Below are positions 33,071 to 43,331 of a stretch of DNA of 64,000 bases, piece after piece (positions within the stretch are counted from its first letter, which is position 1; each line of letters opens with the position of its first letter). The notes beneath the pieces are model-generated. The model was given only the letters and a program-made list of their open reading frames with translations. It was not told the DNA's origin and did not search any database. The stretch is from Bacteroidales bacterium (GTDB taxonomy: Bacteria; Bacteroidota; Bacteroidia; Bacteroidales; UBA932), in the NCBI GenBank assembly GCA_022648685.1, contig JALCMW010000004.1:124001-188000 (forward strand), read 5' to 3'. Both the position numbers and the translations under genes were made by a program.

Positions 33071-35455
33071 CTAATACTTTATAGTGACCCTTGTCAGGTC
33101 GTTTTTATCTATATTTCCGAGAATCAGGCGGGTTTTATTGTCTTTGCCGAAAGTCCAGTCTTTGATTCTCTTATTCCCGAGAAATATTCTTGAAGGCCGC
33201 TTCCCGGAACATACCTCCAGTTCATATGTCCGTTTCGAAGGCATACCTTTGTATGTCCCCTGCACCGGATTGATTGTAAATTCGACAATCTTGCCATTCT
33301 GACGGCATTCGAACCGTGTTGCCGCAATGGCACCCGTTTCATAAGCGTAGCTTTCCCCGTCATCTTCGTACATGGTGTATCCGGAGTCTCCATGGGGATA
33401 TATCTTCAGGATTATGGTGTCCGCAGGAGTAGTTCCGATATACTGCACATCAGGCTGGCAAGGGATAATGGCCCCTTCGCGTATGTAAAGAAGTCCGGCA
33501 CGATTATCAGGATATTCGCGGGAGATTTTTTCTCCGCGGCTTGTTATCCTTTCACCTGTCCAGGCATCTGTCCATACCCCTTCCGGAAGATATATCTCAT
33601 TGCTGAAAATACCTACGCAAAAGTTCTGTCCGAACATATACTGATGTACCATATCATCGACATTGCGGTCGTCAGGAAACATAAGGGGCATTGCACGAAC
33701 AATAGGCATTCCGGTCATGGCTCCTTCCAACGCCGCCGAATAAATGTAAGGGATAAGAGAATAACGGAGTTTCATGTAATCCCTGTAAATATTCTGCTCT
33801 TTCTCATTGAAATAGAAAGGCTGCATCATAGAAAACCAGCTGTTTATCTGCAGCCACGGCAGGAATGTGCCGAAATGCAGACTTTGCATCCTCTGGTCCT
33901 TCTCGACAGACATCACGTCGCAGGATGTGTTCATATAACCGCTCATTCCAAGATTCAGCTGATCGAAGAGGGCTGTCATTCCGCCTCCGTTGTCGCCGCT
34001 GGTAGATGCACCCCAATGCTGGGTTCCCGACCATCCGGCAGTATAATGATGCCATGTACGTTTGCCGGTATGTTTGCGCTCCATTTCTTCCATCTGTTTC
34101 GGCAGAAGGACCTGGTTGAGATTGTGCATTTCCTTGTCCGTACACCCGTTGTAATATTTGAAGAATGTGTGTTCGTCGATTGTCCTTGCCGGATCCAGTT
34201 TGAAACCTTCGACTCCCATATCGAGGAAATCGGTGAGATGATCCATCCAATGTTCACGTCCGGATTGCGGAAGGCCCTTCCTTGCCGCTATCGCATCTTC
34301 TTCCGTGATACTGGGATCATATTCCTCGCATAGCCATAGGCCCAGATGGAAGCCCATATTGCGGAGCCTGCCTATGAAAAGATTGTCATACAGCTTTTTG
34401 GGATATTTGTCCGCCATCCAGTAAGGTTCCGGTGAAAAGGATTTGTAATTCCATTTCTTCTTTGTGGAGAAATCATACCGTTTTTCCATCCATTGGGGTT
34501 CAAGCCATAAGACATCGCATGGGACTTTCGTCTGACGGAACAATACCGCATCGTTGAGAATGTTGAACTGGTTTTCCATCATGTTGGGACCGAAACAAAG
34601 TCCGTAAGCCCATTTCGGCAGGACATATGTTCTCCCTGTGATTCGGGTATATTCGTTCAACACATCGGGCATTGAGTTCCCGAACATCATATAGAAATCA
34701 GCTTCATCACAAGTGTTGTATATATTGAAAACGTCCGGGTCATGACTCCCTATGTCGAAAAAATTCTTACGTGTGGTATTGTTGAATATTCCCCATCCTT
34801 CCGAACTCATTACAAAAGGCATGGGGATTTCAGTATGCTGATAGGTCACCCACATTCTGAGCATTTCCCCTCTATGCTGGATATGCTCCCTGCTGGTGCT
34901 TCCTCCTCCGTAGAATCGTTCTCCTTTCTCAAGGCGGATGCTTATAATGCTGCTCTTGGCGGGATCACCGCTTTCAGCCTTGTCTTTCTCGGAAAATGTA
35001 CCGTCATCGTCACCGATGATTCCGCCGTTGCTCTGCACGTGCAGTCCGGCATATTTCTCATTTATTATCTTAGCAAGGGTTCCGCATAAAGGATTTTCAG
35101 ATGTAAGAAATGTCAGATCACTGATAATCTCATTGCCGGCGGCATTTTTCACCGACATTTTCCCTGTCATTTCATCAATCGTTATTTCATACTTGCCGGT
35201 GGAAAGACTCCACAATGTGTTATCTTCCGTCATTTTCTGCTTGACCTCCTTCCAATCGGTCTTTAGTATGCCGTACCTTTCCATCAGGGATTCACCGAAT
35301 TGACTGCGGGGAGTAACTTTTATACGGAATATCCCGTCTTGACAGGCTTCCACACCAACGGTGAGACCGTTTTTCAAATGGATAATGTGCATAGGGTTAG
35401 CCTGGACAAGAAGACCTGCAAACATGCAGAATAGTGTTATCAACAATTTATTCAT
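33071..35455 (-). CDS. GH31 family alpha-glycosidase
   Basis: A 794-residue exported protein (MNKLLITLFCMFAGLLVQAN). The GH31 signature region begins at residue 280 (PKWAYGLCFGPNMMENQ). The nucleophile candidate is Asp421 in VEGFKLDPAR. The acid/base candidate is Asp488 in WGASTSGDN, preceded by GWSGTQHWG. The C-terminal beta domain ends with RLILGNIDKNDLTRVTIKY. GH31 enzymes hydrolyse alpha-glucosides, alpha-xylosides or related linkages; here FKLDPAR in place of the common FKTDFGE leaves specificity open. The start lies one base after the end of the GH92 gene upstream. Confidence 0.85.
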   Translation of the reverse strand: MNKLLITLFCMFAGLLVQANPMHIIHLKNGLTVGVEACQDGIFRIKVTPRSQFGESLMERYGILKTDWKEVKQKMTEDNTLWSLSTGKYEITIDEMTGKMSVKNAAGNEIISDLTFLTSENPLCGTLAKIINEKYAGLHVQSNGGIIGDDDGTFSEKDKAESGDPAKSSIISIRLEKGERFYGGGSTSREHIQHRGEMLRMWVTYQHTEIPMPFVMSSEGWGIFNNTTRKNFFDIGSHDPDVFNIYNTCDEADFYMMFGNSMPDVLNEYTRITGRTYVLPKWAYGLCFGPNMMENQFNILNDAVLFRQTKVPCDVLWLEPQWMEKRYDFSTKKKWNYKSFSPEPYWMADKYPKKLYDNLFIGRLRNMGFHLGLWLCEEYDPSITEEDAIAARKGLPQSGREHWMDHLTDFLDMGVEGFKLDPARTIDEHTFFKYYNGCTDKEMHNLNQVLLPKQMEEMERKHTGKRTWHHYTAGWSGTQHWGASTSGDNGGGMTALFDQLNLGMSGYMNTSCDVMSVEKDQRMQSLHFGTFLPWLQINSWFSMMQPFYFNEKEQNIYRDYMKLRYSLIPYIYSAALEGAMTGMPIVRAMPLMFPDDRNVDDMVHQYMFGQNFCVGIFSNEIYLPEGVWTDAWTGERITSRGEKISREYPDNRAGLLYIREGAIIPCQPDVQYIGTTPADTIILKIYPHGDSGYTMYEDDGESYAYETGAIAATRFECRQNGKIVEFTINPVQGTYKGMPSKRTYELEVCSGKRPSRIFLGNKRIKDWTFGKDNKTRLILGNIDKNDLTRVTIKY

Positions 35456-35456
35456 A

Positions 35457-37682
35457 TTACCTGTAATTTCTTTTCGCCGGTTTTTCCGACATCACGAAAT
35501 GAAGATGGGCCCCGTTCATTATATCTTCGTATCGGATTTCGGGCTTCTTCAGCCGGCGTCCGTTGAGATACGCTTCTTTGACATATACTGCTTTTCCGCT
35601 CCAGTTTTCCGTTGTCATAACCAATGTGCCTCCTCCCGAAAGATCGACTTTCAGACCCGGAACACAAGGAGATCCGAGAGAGTATACATTGCTTCCGGGA
35701 CATACCGGATAGAAGCCCATGCAATTGAAAATATACCATGCCGACATTTGGCCGCAGTCATCATTTCCGCTCAGGGAATTTGGCTTGTTCCCATAAAAAT
35801 GCTCAGCGACATAACGGACCCATTTCTGGCATTCCCAAGGTTTGCCTAACGTATTGTAAAGATAAATTATATGGTGGCAAGGCTCGTTTCCATGCCAATA
35901 GCCGCCGATTCTTCCCCAGATGTCGTGGGCACCGGGGATGTCATCGCTCATTTTTATAGTGAAAAGGCTGTCGAGACGGGCAGTAAGGACCTTTTTGCCA
36001 ACTATATTGACATATTCGGGGAAAGCATGGGGAACCGTCCAGGTGTACTGCAATGTAAACCCTTCGGTTATATCACCCCATCCGTTTACGGAATTTGGTC
36101 CCTGGTAAGCGATAACGGCAAAAGGAGTCCTCCAATTACCTTTAGAATCACGTCCCCGCATATAACCCGTTTCGGGATCGATGAGATTGCGGTAGTTCTG
36201 CGACCTGCGGATGAAGAATTCGTAATCATCCTGATGATTCAGCAATTTGGCGGCCCGGGCTATGCACCAGTCGTCATAGGCATATTCCAATGTCTTGGAA
36301 ACCGATTCTTTTTCTTTGTCGAAAGGCACGTATCCCAATTTCGTGTATTCCGGAAGGCAGTCATAATGGGGATTTGTGGCCGTAGTCTTCATGGCCTGGA
36401 ATGCTCTTTCGTAATCGAAGCCTTTAACGCCCTTGATCATCATGTCCGCAAGTACTGATACGGCATGGTAGCCAATCATACACCAGGTCTCGCCTCCGTA
36501 GAATGACCAGACAGGCAGCATATGTTCCGCACTCTTGTCGTAATGAGCCAGCATAGAGTTTGCTATGTCTGCCTGAAGCGGCCGGTTGACAAGATTGAGC
36601 AGAGGGTGGAATGCTCTGTATGTGTCCCAGAGCGAGAATGTTGTCATATTTGTAAAGCCTTCAGCCTTTGCTATGTTTTTGTCAAGGCCTCTGTACCGGC
36701 CGTCGGAATCTTCGAAAACGAAAGGATCCAAAGCCGTGTGGTACACACTGGTGTAGAAAGTCTGGCGCAGTGCCTCGTCATCGGAATCAAGGATATATTT
36801 TCCGAGTTCCTTTTCCCATAATGATTCGGCTTCCGCTTTTACCTGCGCAAAGTCTTTTCCGTCAAGTTCACGCAGATTACCAGATGCTCCGTCCGTACTT
36901 ACCGCCGAAACCGCAGTCTTCACACTTATCTGTTCACCGGCAGCAGTACTGAACCTTATGCAGACTTTTAACTTCTTCCCCCAGGCTTCGAGACTGCTGC
37001 GGAACCGTTTAGTATTGTATATCACCGGTTTGCCATCCTGGAGGATAGTGAAATCTTTTATCGGGGACGAGAATCTGGCAACGAAGAAGACTTCCCTTTC
37101 CGGACTCCAGCCGTTGACCAATTTGCTTCCGGCAATAGTGTGGTCATCAAGCAACCGGACATTCGACCATACGCAAGTCTGGCGAAGAGTATGGGCAAGG
37201 TCTATCATTATGAAAGCACTGTCGGATTTCGGAAATGTGAAGCGGAGAATTCCGCTCCGGAGGCCGGCGGTCATTTCGGCTTTCACGCCATAGTCGGTAA
37301 GGTCCACTGCATAATACCCCGGCGAGGCCCATTCCTTGTCATGGCTGAATTTGGAAGCATGCATTTTTCCGGTACCCGGCAGGAACAGGAAATCCCCGAG
37401 ATCCGGGATTCCGGTTCCGCTGAGATGTGTCAGGCTGAACCCCATAATGGTGGACTTGGCATATTTGTATCCGGAGGCGCAATCATAGTCGCTGTCATCC
37501 GTGTCAGGACTTATCTGTATGCCGCCGAAAGGGATCTGGGCTCCCGGGTAGACATTCCCGAAGCCGTCGGTTCCGATCAGAGGATTGACATCATCGATAA
37601 GCCTGTGCTGAGCCGGCAGCATTAACGTAATAAACAAGGCCGGCAGCGATATGAATTTCCTGATAATATTATTTCGTAACAT
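35457..37682 (-). CDS. GH92 family exo-alpha-mannosidase (1)
   Basis: A 741-residue protein of glycoside hydrolase family 92, calcium-dependent inverting exo-alpha-mannosidases. The N-terminal sandwich begins VNPLIGTDGFGNVYPGA and IPFGGIQISPDTD; GFSLTHLSGTGIPDLGDFL is the conserved strip. The catalytic domain carries YYGGETWCMIGYHAVSV-like sequence and the terminal signature GNDDCGQMSAWYIFNCMGFY. A signal peptide (residues 1-24) implies export. The start overlaps the second GH92 gene by 14 bases, so translation is coupled. The two GH92 enzymes are about as different from each other as family members usually are, which suggests distinct linkages. Confidence 0.93.
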   Translation of the reverse strand: MLRNNIIRKFISLPALFITLMLPAQHRLIDDVNPLIGTDGFGNVYPGAQIPFGGIQISPDTDDSDYDCASGYKYAKSTIMGFSLTHLSGTGIPDLGDFLFLPGTGKMHASKFSHDKEWASPGYYAVDLTDYGVKAEMTAGLRSGILRFTFPKSDSAFIMIDLAHTLRQTCVWSNVRLLDDHTIAGSKLVNGWSPEREVFFVARFSSPIKDFTILQDGKPVIYNTKRFRSSLEAWGKKLKVCIRFSTAAGEQISVKTAVSAVSTDGASGNLRELDGKDFAQVKAEAESLWEKELGKYILDSDDEALRQTFYTSVYHTALDPFVFEDSDGRYRGLDKNIAKAEGFTNMTTFSLWDTYRAFHPLLNLVNRPLQADIANSMLAHYDKSAEHMLPVWSFYGGETWCMIGYHAVSVLADMMIKGVKGFDYERAFQAMKTTATNPHYDCLPEYTKLGYVPFDKEKESVSKTLEYAYDDWCIARAAKLLNHQDDYEFFIRRSQNYRNLIDPETGYMRGRDSKGNWRTPFAVIAYQGPNSVNGWGDITEGFTLQYTWTVPHAFPEYVNIVGKKVLTARLDSLFTIKMSDDIPGAHDIWGRIGGYWHGNEPCHHIIYLYNTLGKPWECQKWVRYVAEHFYGNKPNSLSGNDDCGQMSAWYIFNCMGFYPVCPGSNVYSLGSPCVPGLKVDLSGGGTLVMTTENWSGKAVYVKEAYLNGRRLKKPEIRYEDIMNGAHLHFVMSEKPAKRNYR

Positions 37683-40023
37683 AATTTCCGTTTTTGTCTG
37701 TAAGAGAATACGGTTTGTCGGATGGTTTCAGTCCACGGCGCTTGTTGGGAGACGCCCCCATCTCGAATTCAAGAGTACCTCCCTGAAGTATTTCCTTGTG
37801 TGTAATATACAATTTGTCATACGGTTTCCCGTTCAGAAGCACTTTTTTCACATATCTGTTCTTGTCGCTTACTCCCGGAGCTTTTATTTCAAAGATGTTT
37901 CCGTCCGGCAGTTTTATCCTGGCATACGGAAGATACGGAGCTCCCAATACATATTGGTTCGTTCCGGGACATACCGGATAAAAGCCAAGTACACTGAAAA
38001 TGTACCAAGCCGACATCTGGCCGCAGTCATCATTTCCGCCCAATCCACGGATTTCGGGACGATACATTCTGTTCAGAACTTCCCTTAGCCAATATTGTGT
38101 CTTCCATGGCTGCGATGTCCAGTCATACAAGTATATGATATGATGGCTCGGTTCATTCCCATGCACATAGCCTCCTATTAGGCAGTCTTTGGTTATGTCT
38201 TCGTTGTCGGCGTAACAATATTCGGGAAGGTCCATTCCGAACAGTTCGTCCAATTTTGATATGAATGCTTTGTCTCCGCCCATCAGTTTCATAAGTCCGA
38301 ATACATCTTGCGGAGCATGGAATGAGTAATTCAGAGAGTTTCCTTCTATGAACCCTTCCCCCATCGTCTGCTTTATATCAAAATTCTTTTTGAAGCTTCC
38401 GTCCGAATATCTTGGACGGGCGAATCCTAACGCAGGGTCGAATATATTCCTGTAATACAATGCACGTGGAAGATACCGCCCGGCTGTTTCGGAATCGCCT
38501 GAAATCAATGCCGTGTGCCAGATGGTCCAGTCGTCGTAAGAATATTCCAGAGTGTTGCTTGCAGCCGTGGAATTTTTGTCCAGCGGCACATATCCGAGCT
38601 TCACATATTGGCCCAAACCGCCGTACCAGCTCACATTAGAAGTGGAAACCATGGCTTTCAAAGCTTCCTTTTTGTCAATGTCCAAACCCTTTGTAATTGC
38701 ATCGGCAATTACGGCTACCGCATGGTAACCCGTCATGCACCATGTCTCATTACCTTTTAGGCTCCATATCGGAAGCATTTTCTCGGCACTTTGTTCATAA
38801 TGCTTAAGCATCGATATCACCATATCCCTTTCACGGTCGGGCTTGAGAAGAGTAAGCAGAGGATGCTCGGCACGATAAGTATCCCACAACGAAAATACCG
38901 TATAATTGGTAAAGCCGTCGCTTTTGTGTACACTGTGATCCAGACCTCTGTAAGACCCGTCGACATCCATATATACCGACGGATTGATCATTGTGTGGTA
39001 AAGCGATGTGTAAAACATCTTTTTCTGGTCTTCGGTACCTTCCACATCGATATCCGCAATCTCTTTTTCCCAGGCTTGAGCTGCCTCCGAAGCTATCGTA
39101 TCAAAAGATTTTCCGCTTGCTTCGGCTTTAAGATTTTCTATCGCATTTTCCGTACCCGATGCCGACAATGCTACTTTTATTACCAATTCCGGATTTTCGG
39201 CTGTTTCGAATTTCATCCATGCAACGACTTTTCGTCCGGCCATCTCGGGAAAGTTGTGATATTGAGGAAATTTCGCCCATCCTCCTTTGTATGCCGGCTT
39301 TTTCAGATCCTTGTAACCGTAATCTATAATAGGCCGGGACAAGGATATGGCAAAATAAGTATAGTTGGTACGTGCCCATCCGTCTGTTATCCTGTATCCG
39401 GTAAGGAGTGTGTCATTTATCACTCTCATCTCCGCCCAAAGAGTTTTCCCGTCATAATTATATATTCCGTGATTAAGATCAATGATGATATGACCGTTTT
39501 TTCCTTTCGGAAAAGTGTATTTGTGCACACCTACACGTTCGGTAGCGGTAAGTTGGACTTTTATGCCGTAATCGTCGAGAGTTACTGCATAATATCCTGC
39601 AGACGCTTTTTCCGTTGCATGTGAATATCTCGAACGGTAACCAGTTTCCGGCTTGTCCGAAGTCCCCGGATTGAGTTTGATGCTTCCGGTTCCGGGCATA
39701 ATCAATATGTCCCCGAGATCGGAATGTCCCGTACCGCTCAAATGAGTATGGCTGAAACCTACAATCGTAGGATCCGAATATCTGTAACCGGCACAATATT
39801 CATAGACTTCAGGCTGATATTTTCCATTGACGTTATAAGGAATCGTATCGGTGTCGGGACTCAGCTGGACCGAACCGAAAGGAACGCAGGCGCCGGGAAA
39901 AGTATGTCCCATTCCATCGGTACCTATGAAAGGGTCGATATAGCTGCCGTGCTGCTTCTGTTGTCCGAAAGCACAACTACACAAACCTATCATGATGAAA
40001 AAATGCAAAAATCTGATATTCAT
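37669..40023 (-). CDS. GH92 family exo-alpha-mannosidase (2)
   Basis: A 784-residue GH92 enzyme and the first gene of its operon. SYIDPFIGTDGMGHTFPGA and VPFGSVQLSPDTD open the N-terminal domain, GFSHTHLSGTGHSDLGDILI follows, and GNDDCGQMSAWYIFSVLGFY closes the catalytic domain. The signal peptide MNIRFLHFFIMIGLCSCAFG could be cleaved by signal peptidase I or II (Cys17). A possible promoter box TATCTTTA lies about 57 bases upstream. It is separated from the SusCD operon by hairpins. By family knowledge the substrate is an alpha-mannoside at a non-reducing end, such as N-glycan or yeast mannan side chains. Confidence 0.93.
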   Translation of the reverse strand: MNIRFLHFFIMIGLCSCAFGQQKQHGSYIDPFIGTDGMGHTFPGACVPFGSVQLSPDTDTIPYNVNGKYQPEVYEYCAGYRYSDPTIVGFSHTHLSGTGHSDLGDILIMPGTGSIKLNPGTSDKPETGYRSRYSHATEKASAGYYAVTLDDYGIKVQLTATERVGVHKYTFPKGKNGHIIIDLNHGIYNYDGKTLWAEMRVINDTLLTGYRITDGWARTNYTYFAISLSRPIIDYGYKDLKKPAYKGGWAKFPQYHNFPEMAGRKVVAWMKFETAENPELVIKVALSASGTENAIENLKAEASGKSFDTIASEAAQAWEKEIADIDVEGTEDQKKMFYTSLYHTMINPSVYMDVDGSYRGLDHSVHKSDGFTNYTVFSLWDTYRAEHPLLTLLKPDRERDMVISMLKHYEQSAEKMLPIWSLKGNETWCMTGYHAVAVIADAITKGLDIDKKEALKAMVSTSNVSWYGGLGQYVKLGYVPLDKNSTAASNTLEYSYDDWTIWHTALISGDSETAGRYLPRALYYRNIFDPALGFARPRYSDGSFKKNFDIKQTMGEGFIEGNSLNYSFHAPQDVFGLMKLMGGDKAFISKLDELFGMDLPEYCYADNEDITKDCLIGGYVHGNEPSHHIIYLYDWTSQPWKTQYWLREVLNRMYRPEIRGLGGNDDCGQMSAWYIFSVLGFYPVCPGTNQYVLGAPYLPYARIKLPDGNIFEIKAPGVSDKNRYVKKVLLNGKPYDKLYITHKEILQGGTLEFEMGASPNKRRGLKPSDKPYSLTDKNGNYVTK

Positions 40024-40078
40024 ATGATTATTGTTTTTACTCTAAATTCAACTCCATTTTTACACATGCGTAGATATG

Positions 40079-40086
40079 TAAAGATA
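40079..40086 (-). promoter_or_regulatory. Putative -7 box of the GH92 operon (TATCTTTA)
   Basis: The minus strand reads TATCTTTA, one base off TAnnTTTG, about 57 bases before the GH92 start at 40023. A TTG occurs 14 bases upstream of it, shorter than the usual spacing. Weak support. Confidence 0.3.
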
Positions 40087-40112
40087 ACACGAAAAATGCT
40101 CAACCGGTATCT

Positions 40113-40172
40113 GTAAAACCATAACGGTTTTTACAAATTTATGAAGCCGACCAAGAAATTATGACCGGCTTC
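40113..40172 (-). terminator. Hairpin pair between the SusCD operon and the GH92 operon
   Basis: Two inverted repeats lie within 100 bases after the stop at 40211: GAAGCCG/CGGCTTC (40143-40149 and 40166-40172, 16-base loop) and GTAAAACC/GGTTTTTAC (40113-40120 and 40126-40134, one-base bulge). The T-tracts are poor, so this is a possible transcription end or mRNA-stabilising structure, not a textbook terminator. Confidence 0.35.
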
Positions 40173-40210
40173 AATCATTAAGTACTACAAAGCAATATTA
40201 TGTTAAAAAA

Positions 40211-41653
40211 TTACTTTCTCGTAAACACGATTCCCGAACTTGCAGTGTACTTGTTGCCCTGGTATACGACGTCCCATGAAGTTCTTACATTTGCAGCATC
40301 CACATTAGCCGATTTGGATACGGCTACTGTAATGGCACAAATCTGCTTAGCCGAAGTTGCAAGATCCGTATTCAGAGCCTGCATCTTGACATTAGGGTCG
40401 TATGTAAACTTGGACAAATCACTCGATACATCAAACCAGAGCCATGTATAATCCTGGTCTTCACCAAGTTCCGGTTGGACAAAGTTCCATGGGGAAGCCC
40501 AGGTCGTACCGGAACCCGAACCCATTCCGGGAAGGAAGCAGGCATAGTTGTATCCGGAAACGCCATTGGATACGGCCTGAGCATTGTTACGTGCATCAAG
40601 GAACATACCCACACGCGCTGTCTTTTCCTGATAGTTGATGTCTACGGTCGCATCCATAACAGCTGTATAGTATAGGCCCTTTACACCTATCTGGTTAGTG
40701 TATGTACTGCCATCTACATCTTTCAAGGTTTCTCCCAATACAGGATCCCCGATAGTGATTTGATCATTTGTTCCAGGGCTTCCGGCGGCAATGAATGAAT
40801 TATTGGAGAATATCTTGCTCGTGAGTGAATAACTGCCTTTGAAATCGGCGGGAGCCAACTGTGTTACGGTGATTTTGGATCCGGTACTGAATTCCATCGT
40901 TTCCGTACGAGGAAAACCAGTAGTATTGGCAGGCCAGCGGACTACACCGTCCGCATAAGTCAACCATTTTCCATTCTTGGCTTCATCTCCTCCGAGAATG
41001 GCACGATATCCGGCTTTGTCATCTTTCCAGAAATCCAGGGTCTCGATAGTAGTAGGAATCCTTACTTTAACCGTAACAAGGCATTCGGCGGTCTTTGAGC
41101 CGCTGTTTGTAGTAACGGTTATCGTAGCGGTTCCTTCCGACTTTCCCGTAACCTTGCCGGAGTCATCCACAGTTGCAACATCAGTATCGGACGAAGACCA
41201 GGTAACAGTCTTGTCGGTAGCTGTTTCCGGCAAGACAGAAGGTATAAGGGTAACGACATCCTGTTCATAAATGCTTACAGCCGTCTGGTCAAGTGAAACA
41301 CTTTGAACCGGGCAAGGATTCACTGTCACTTCGCAAGTCGCGGTGAATTTGCCGGAAACAGTCGTAACGGTGATCGTTGTTTTACCGACGGTAAGAGCGG
41401 ATACTTTGCCGAAATTGTCCACGGAAGCCACCTTCGAATCCGAAGATGTCCATTTCATATACTTGCTTGTTGCATTTTCCGGCAATATGGTAGCTGTAAG
41501 TTCCTTGACATCACCCGTCATCATTGTCAATGCCGTCTGGGTCAATCCGACACCGGTGGAAGCGACAAACGAATCATCATCATTTTTACATGAAGAGAGG
41601 AAAGTCAATGAGACAATGGCAAGAATACACAGAATTATATTTCTTATTTTCAT
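40211..41653 (-). CDS. Surface lipoprotein: two BIG2 Ig-like domains plus shared C-terminal domain
   Basis: A 480-residue lipoprotein (LTFLSSCKNDDDS, Cys22), in the position right after SusD where surface glycan-binding proteins (SusE/F-type) usually lie. Residues 33-112 and 115-196 are bacterial Ig-like group 2 domains (for example KYMKWTSSDSKVASVDNFGK and TVTWSSSDTDVATVDDSGK). Residues 204-480 form a separate domain that recurs in the products at 57752-59473 and 63544-64000: WLTYADGVVRWPANTTG, ADFKGSYSLTSKIFSNNSF, QIGVKGLYYTAVMDATVDI, SPWNFVQPELG and a C-terminal Thr-Arg-Lys or similar ending. I do not recognise that domain; a carbohydrate-binding role is inferred from position. It starts 31 bases after susD. 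Confidence 0.75.
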   Translation of the reverse strand: MKIRNIILCILAIVSLTFLSSCKNDDDSFVASTGVGLTQTALTMMTGDVKELTATILPENATSKYMKWTSSDSKVASVDNFGKVSALTVGKTTITVTTVSGKFTATCEVTVNPCPVQSVSLDQTAVSIYEQDVVTLIPSVLPETATDKTVTWSSSDTDVATVDDSGKVTGKSEGTATITVTTNSGSKTAECLVTVKVRIPTTIETLDFWKDDKAGYRAILGGDEAKNGKWLTYADGVVRWPANTTGFPRTETMEFSTGSKITVTQLAPADFKGSYSLTSKIFSNNSFIAAGSPGTNDQITIGDPVLGETLKDVDGSTYTNQIGVKGLYYTAVMDATVDINYQEKTARVGMFLDARNNAQAVSNGVSGYNYACFLPGMGSGSGTTWASPWNFVQPELGEDQDYTWLWFDVSSDLSKFTYDPNVKMQALNTDLATSAKQICAITVAVSKSANVDAANVRTSWDVVYQGNKYTASSGIVFTRK

Positions 41654-41684
41654 ATTCTTAAATTTTTATTTTCAAAAATGAGAA

Positions 41685-43304
41685 TCAGTCGGCCCAATGA
41701 TCATTGGTAGAAGTTTCGTCAATACACATCTGAAGCGTCATTTCACTTACCTTCAGAGTTTCGGAAGTTCTGTAGTGGTTTGTTGAACCGGTACGGTCCA
41801 CATCAATATTCCAACGTTTGTTATTGTAGAATTCCAGTCCGTTTTCACACCACATTTCAATACGTGTCTGAAGTTCCACCATCTGCAGGGCCGTCATGCC
41901 TTTCATGCTTGAATAATTGTCGCAAGTAAGAACGGGCGCACCGCTTCTGGTCCTCGCTGCCAACAAAATATTCAAGGTAGATTTGGCCGGACCATCCTGT
42001 CCGCTTTGGGCATAAGCCTCGGCGAGCATGAGGTAAACCTCCGAAGATCTGAATATCACATTGTCACAGCTCAATTCGTGATTACGGACATCCGTACCTT
42101 TGCACATGGTAGCGGCGAATTTCAAATTTGCCTGCTCGGGAATCATTCTGACATCTTCTTTCTTGGAAGCATCGACGATATAAGTATAATTTGCAGAAGT
42201 GGTAGAGTAGTTGTCCTTTCGATAATCGTTGTCATCAATCTCGGAATAAAGTCTGGAATCGATACGGGGAGCTTCCTGTCCGTCTCCGGCCATACCGGCT
42301 GCAAATACATTTCTGAAAGAATTAGGATAAGTGTTGGAACCGTCACCGTTAACAAAACCCATTATGACTTCAGGATTGTGATCAAGGACTATGAAGGCAT
42401 TGTTCTCCGACTTGAGATCCTTAGTACCTGCACAATATGCAGTGAAATCCTTGTCTTTTGCGCCATAATACTGTTCCTGGATAAAATCAGGATAATGGGC
42501 AACCAAATCCTTCGCAGCGCCAATACAAGTATTCCAGTCTCCGTACCAGAGAGCCGCCCTTGCAAGAAGGTATTGAGCCACACCAAGATCTATGTCTTTA
42601 GGCTCTGCTGTATATCCAGTTGCAGAAAGATCAGTTACGGCTTCCTTAAGGTCATCGAGAATGAATTTGTATGTGTCCGTGGCAGAAGAAATGGGAGCGG
42701 GATCATTTATGCCGTAATCTTTATAGATAGGCATCCCTTTTCCATCCTTTCCTCCATTCGTATAGGCCGGGCAGAACCGTTCCATAAGCTGAAGATAAGC
42801 ATAAGCGCGTACTGCAAGAGCCTGACCGCGATATTTCTTCGCAGCTGCTCCGGCTTCGGCAGCTTCCGGAGTCAGGTACAGCAAAGCCTTGTTGGCATTT
42901 GTAAGCATAGTCGCGCACAATGCATAATAAGGATAGGTATTGATTGCAAGACTATATGTCTTAATCAATTGATAGGCGTTTTCATGACCGCTGGAAGCAG
43001 TGGCAAGCGTTCCGAGAAGAACATCATTGCCTCTCATATTCATAAGGAAATCCTGATCTACCTGGGAATTGAGAGGATATGAAGAATACCCTGTCCAATG
43101 AGCTCCGGCCATATTGAAATTACCCTGAAGACCGGAGCCTACTACGTCCAGAATAAGTTTCTGCACGGATTCATCGCCGCCTCTCAACATCTCCTGGATC
43201 TGCTCATCCGTAATATTGTTCGGAGGAGCAACTTCGAGAGTCTCACAGGAATTTACGAAGGCAATTGCCATAAAGGCAGCCAAAACATATATTATTTTTT
43301 TCAT
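41685..43304 (-). CDS. SusD/RagB family outer-membrane glycan-binding lipoprotein
   Basis: A 539-residue lipoprotein with lipobox AFVNSC (Cys20). The TPR-rich SusD fold shows in KKYRGQALAVRAYAYLQLMER and in the C-terminal VIFRSSEVYLMLAEAYAQSG, both highly typical of RagB/SusD proteins. It follows susC by 27 bases. By family knowledge it forms the lid over the SusC channel and helps bind oligosaccharide at the cell surface. The C-terminal region WCENGLEFYNNKRWNIDVDR is the expected loop near the ligand site. Confidence 0.93.
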   Translation of the reverse strand: MKKIIYVLAAFMAIAFVNSCETLEVAPPNNITDEQIQEMLRGGDESVQKLILDVVGSGLQGNFNMAGAHWTGYSSYPLNSQVDQDFLMNMRGNDVLLGTLATASSGHENAYQLIKTYSLAINTYPYYALCATMLTNANKALLYLTPEAAEAGAAAKKYRGQALAVRAYAYLQLMERFCPAYTNGGKDGKGMPIYKDYGINDPAPISSATDTYKFILDDLKEAVTDLSATGYTAEPKDIDLGVAQYLLARAALWYGDWNTCIGAAKDLVAHYPDFIQEQYYGAKDKDFTAYCAGTKDLKSENNAFIVLDHNPEVIMGFVNGDGSNTYPNSFRNVFAAGMAGDGQEAPRIDSRLYSEIDDNDYRKDNYSTTSANYTYIVDASKKEDVRMIPEQANLKFAATMCKGTDVRNHELSCDNVIFRSSEVYLMLAEAYAQSGQDGPAKSTLNILLAARTRSGAPVLTCDNYSSMKGMTALQMVELQTRIEMWCENGLEFYNNKRWNIDVDRTGSTNHYRTSETLKVSEMTLQMCIDETSTNDHWAD

Positions 43305-43331
43305 ATTTAACTAAAATCTAAAGTTACCTGA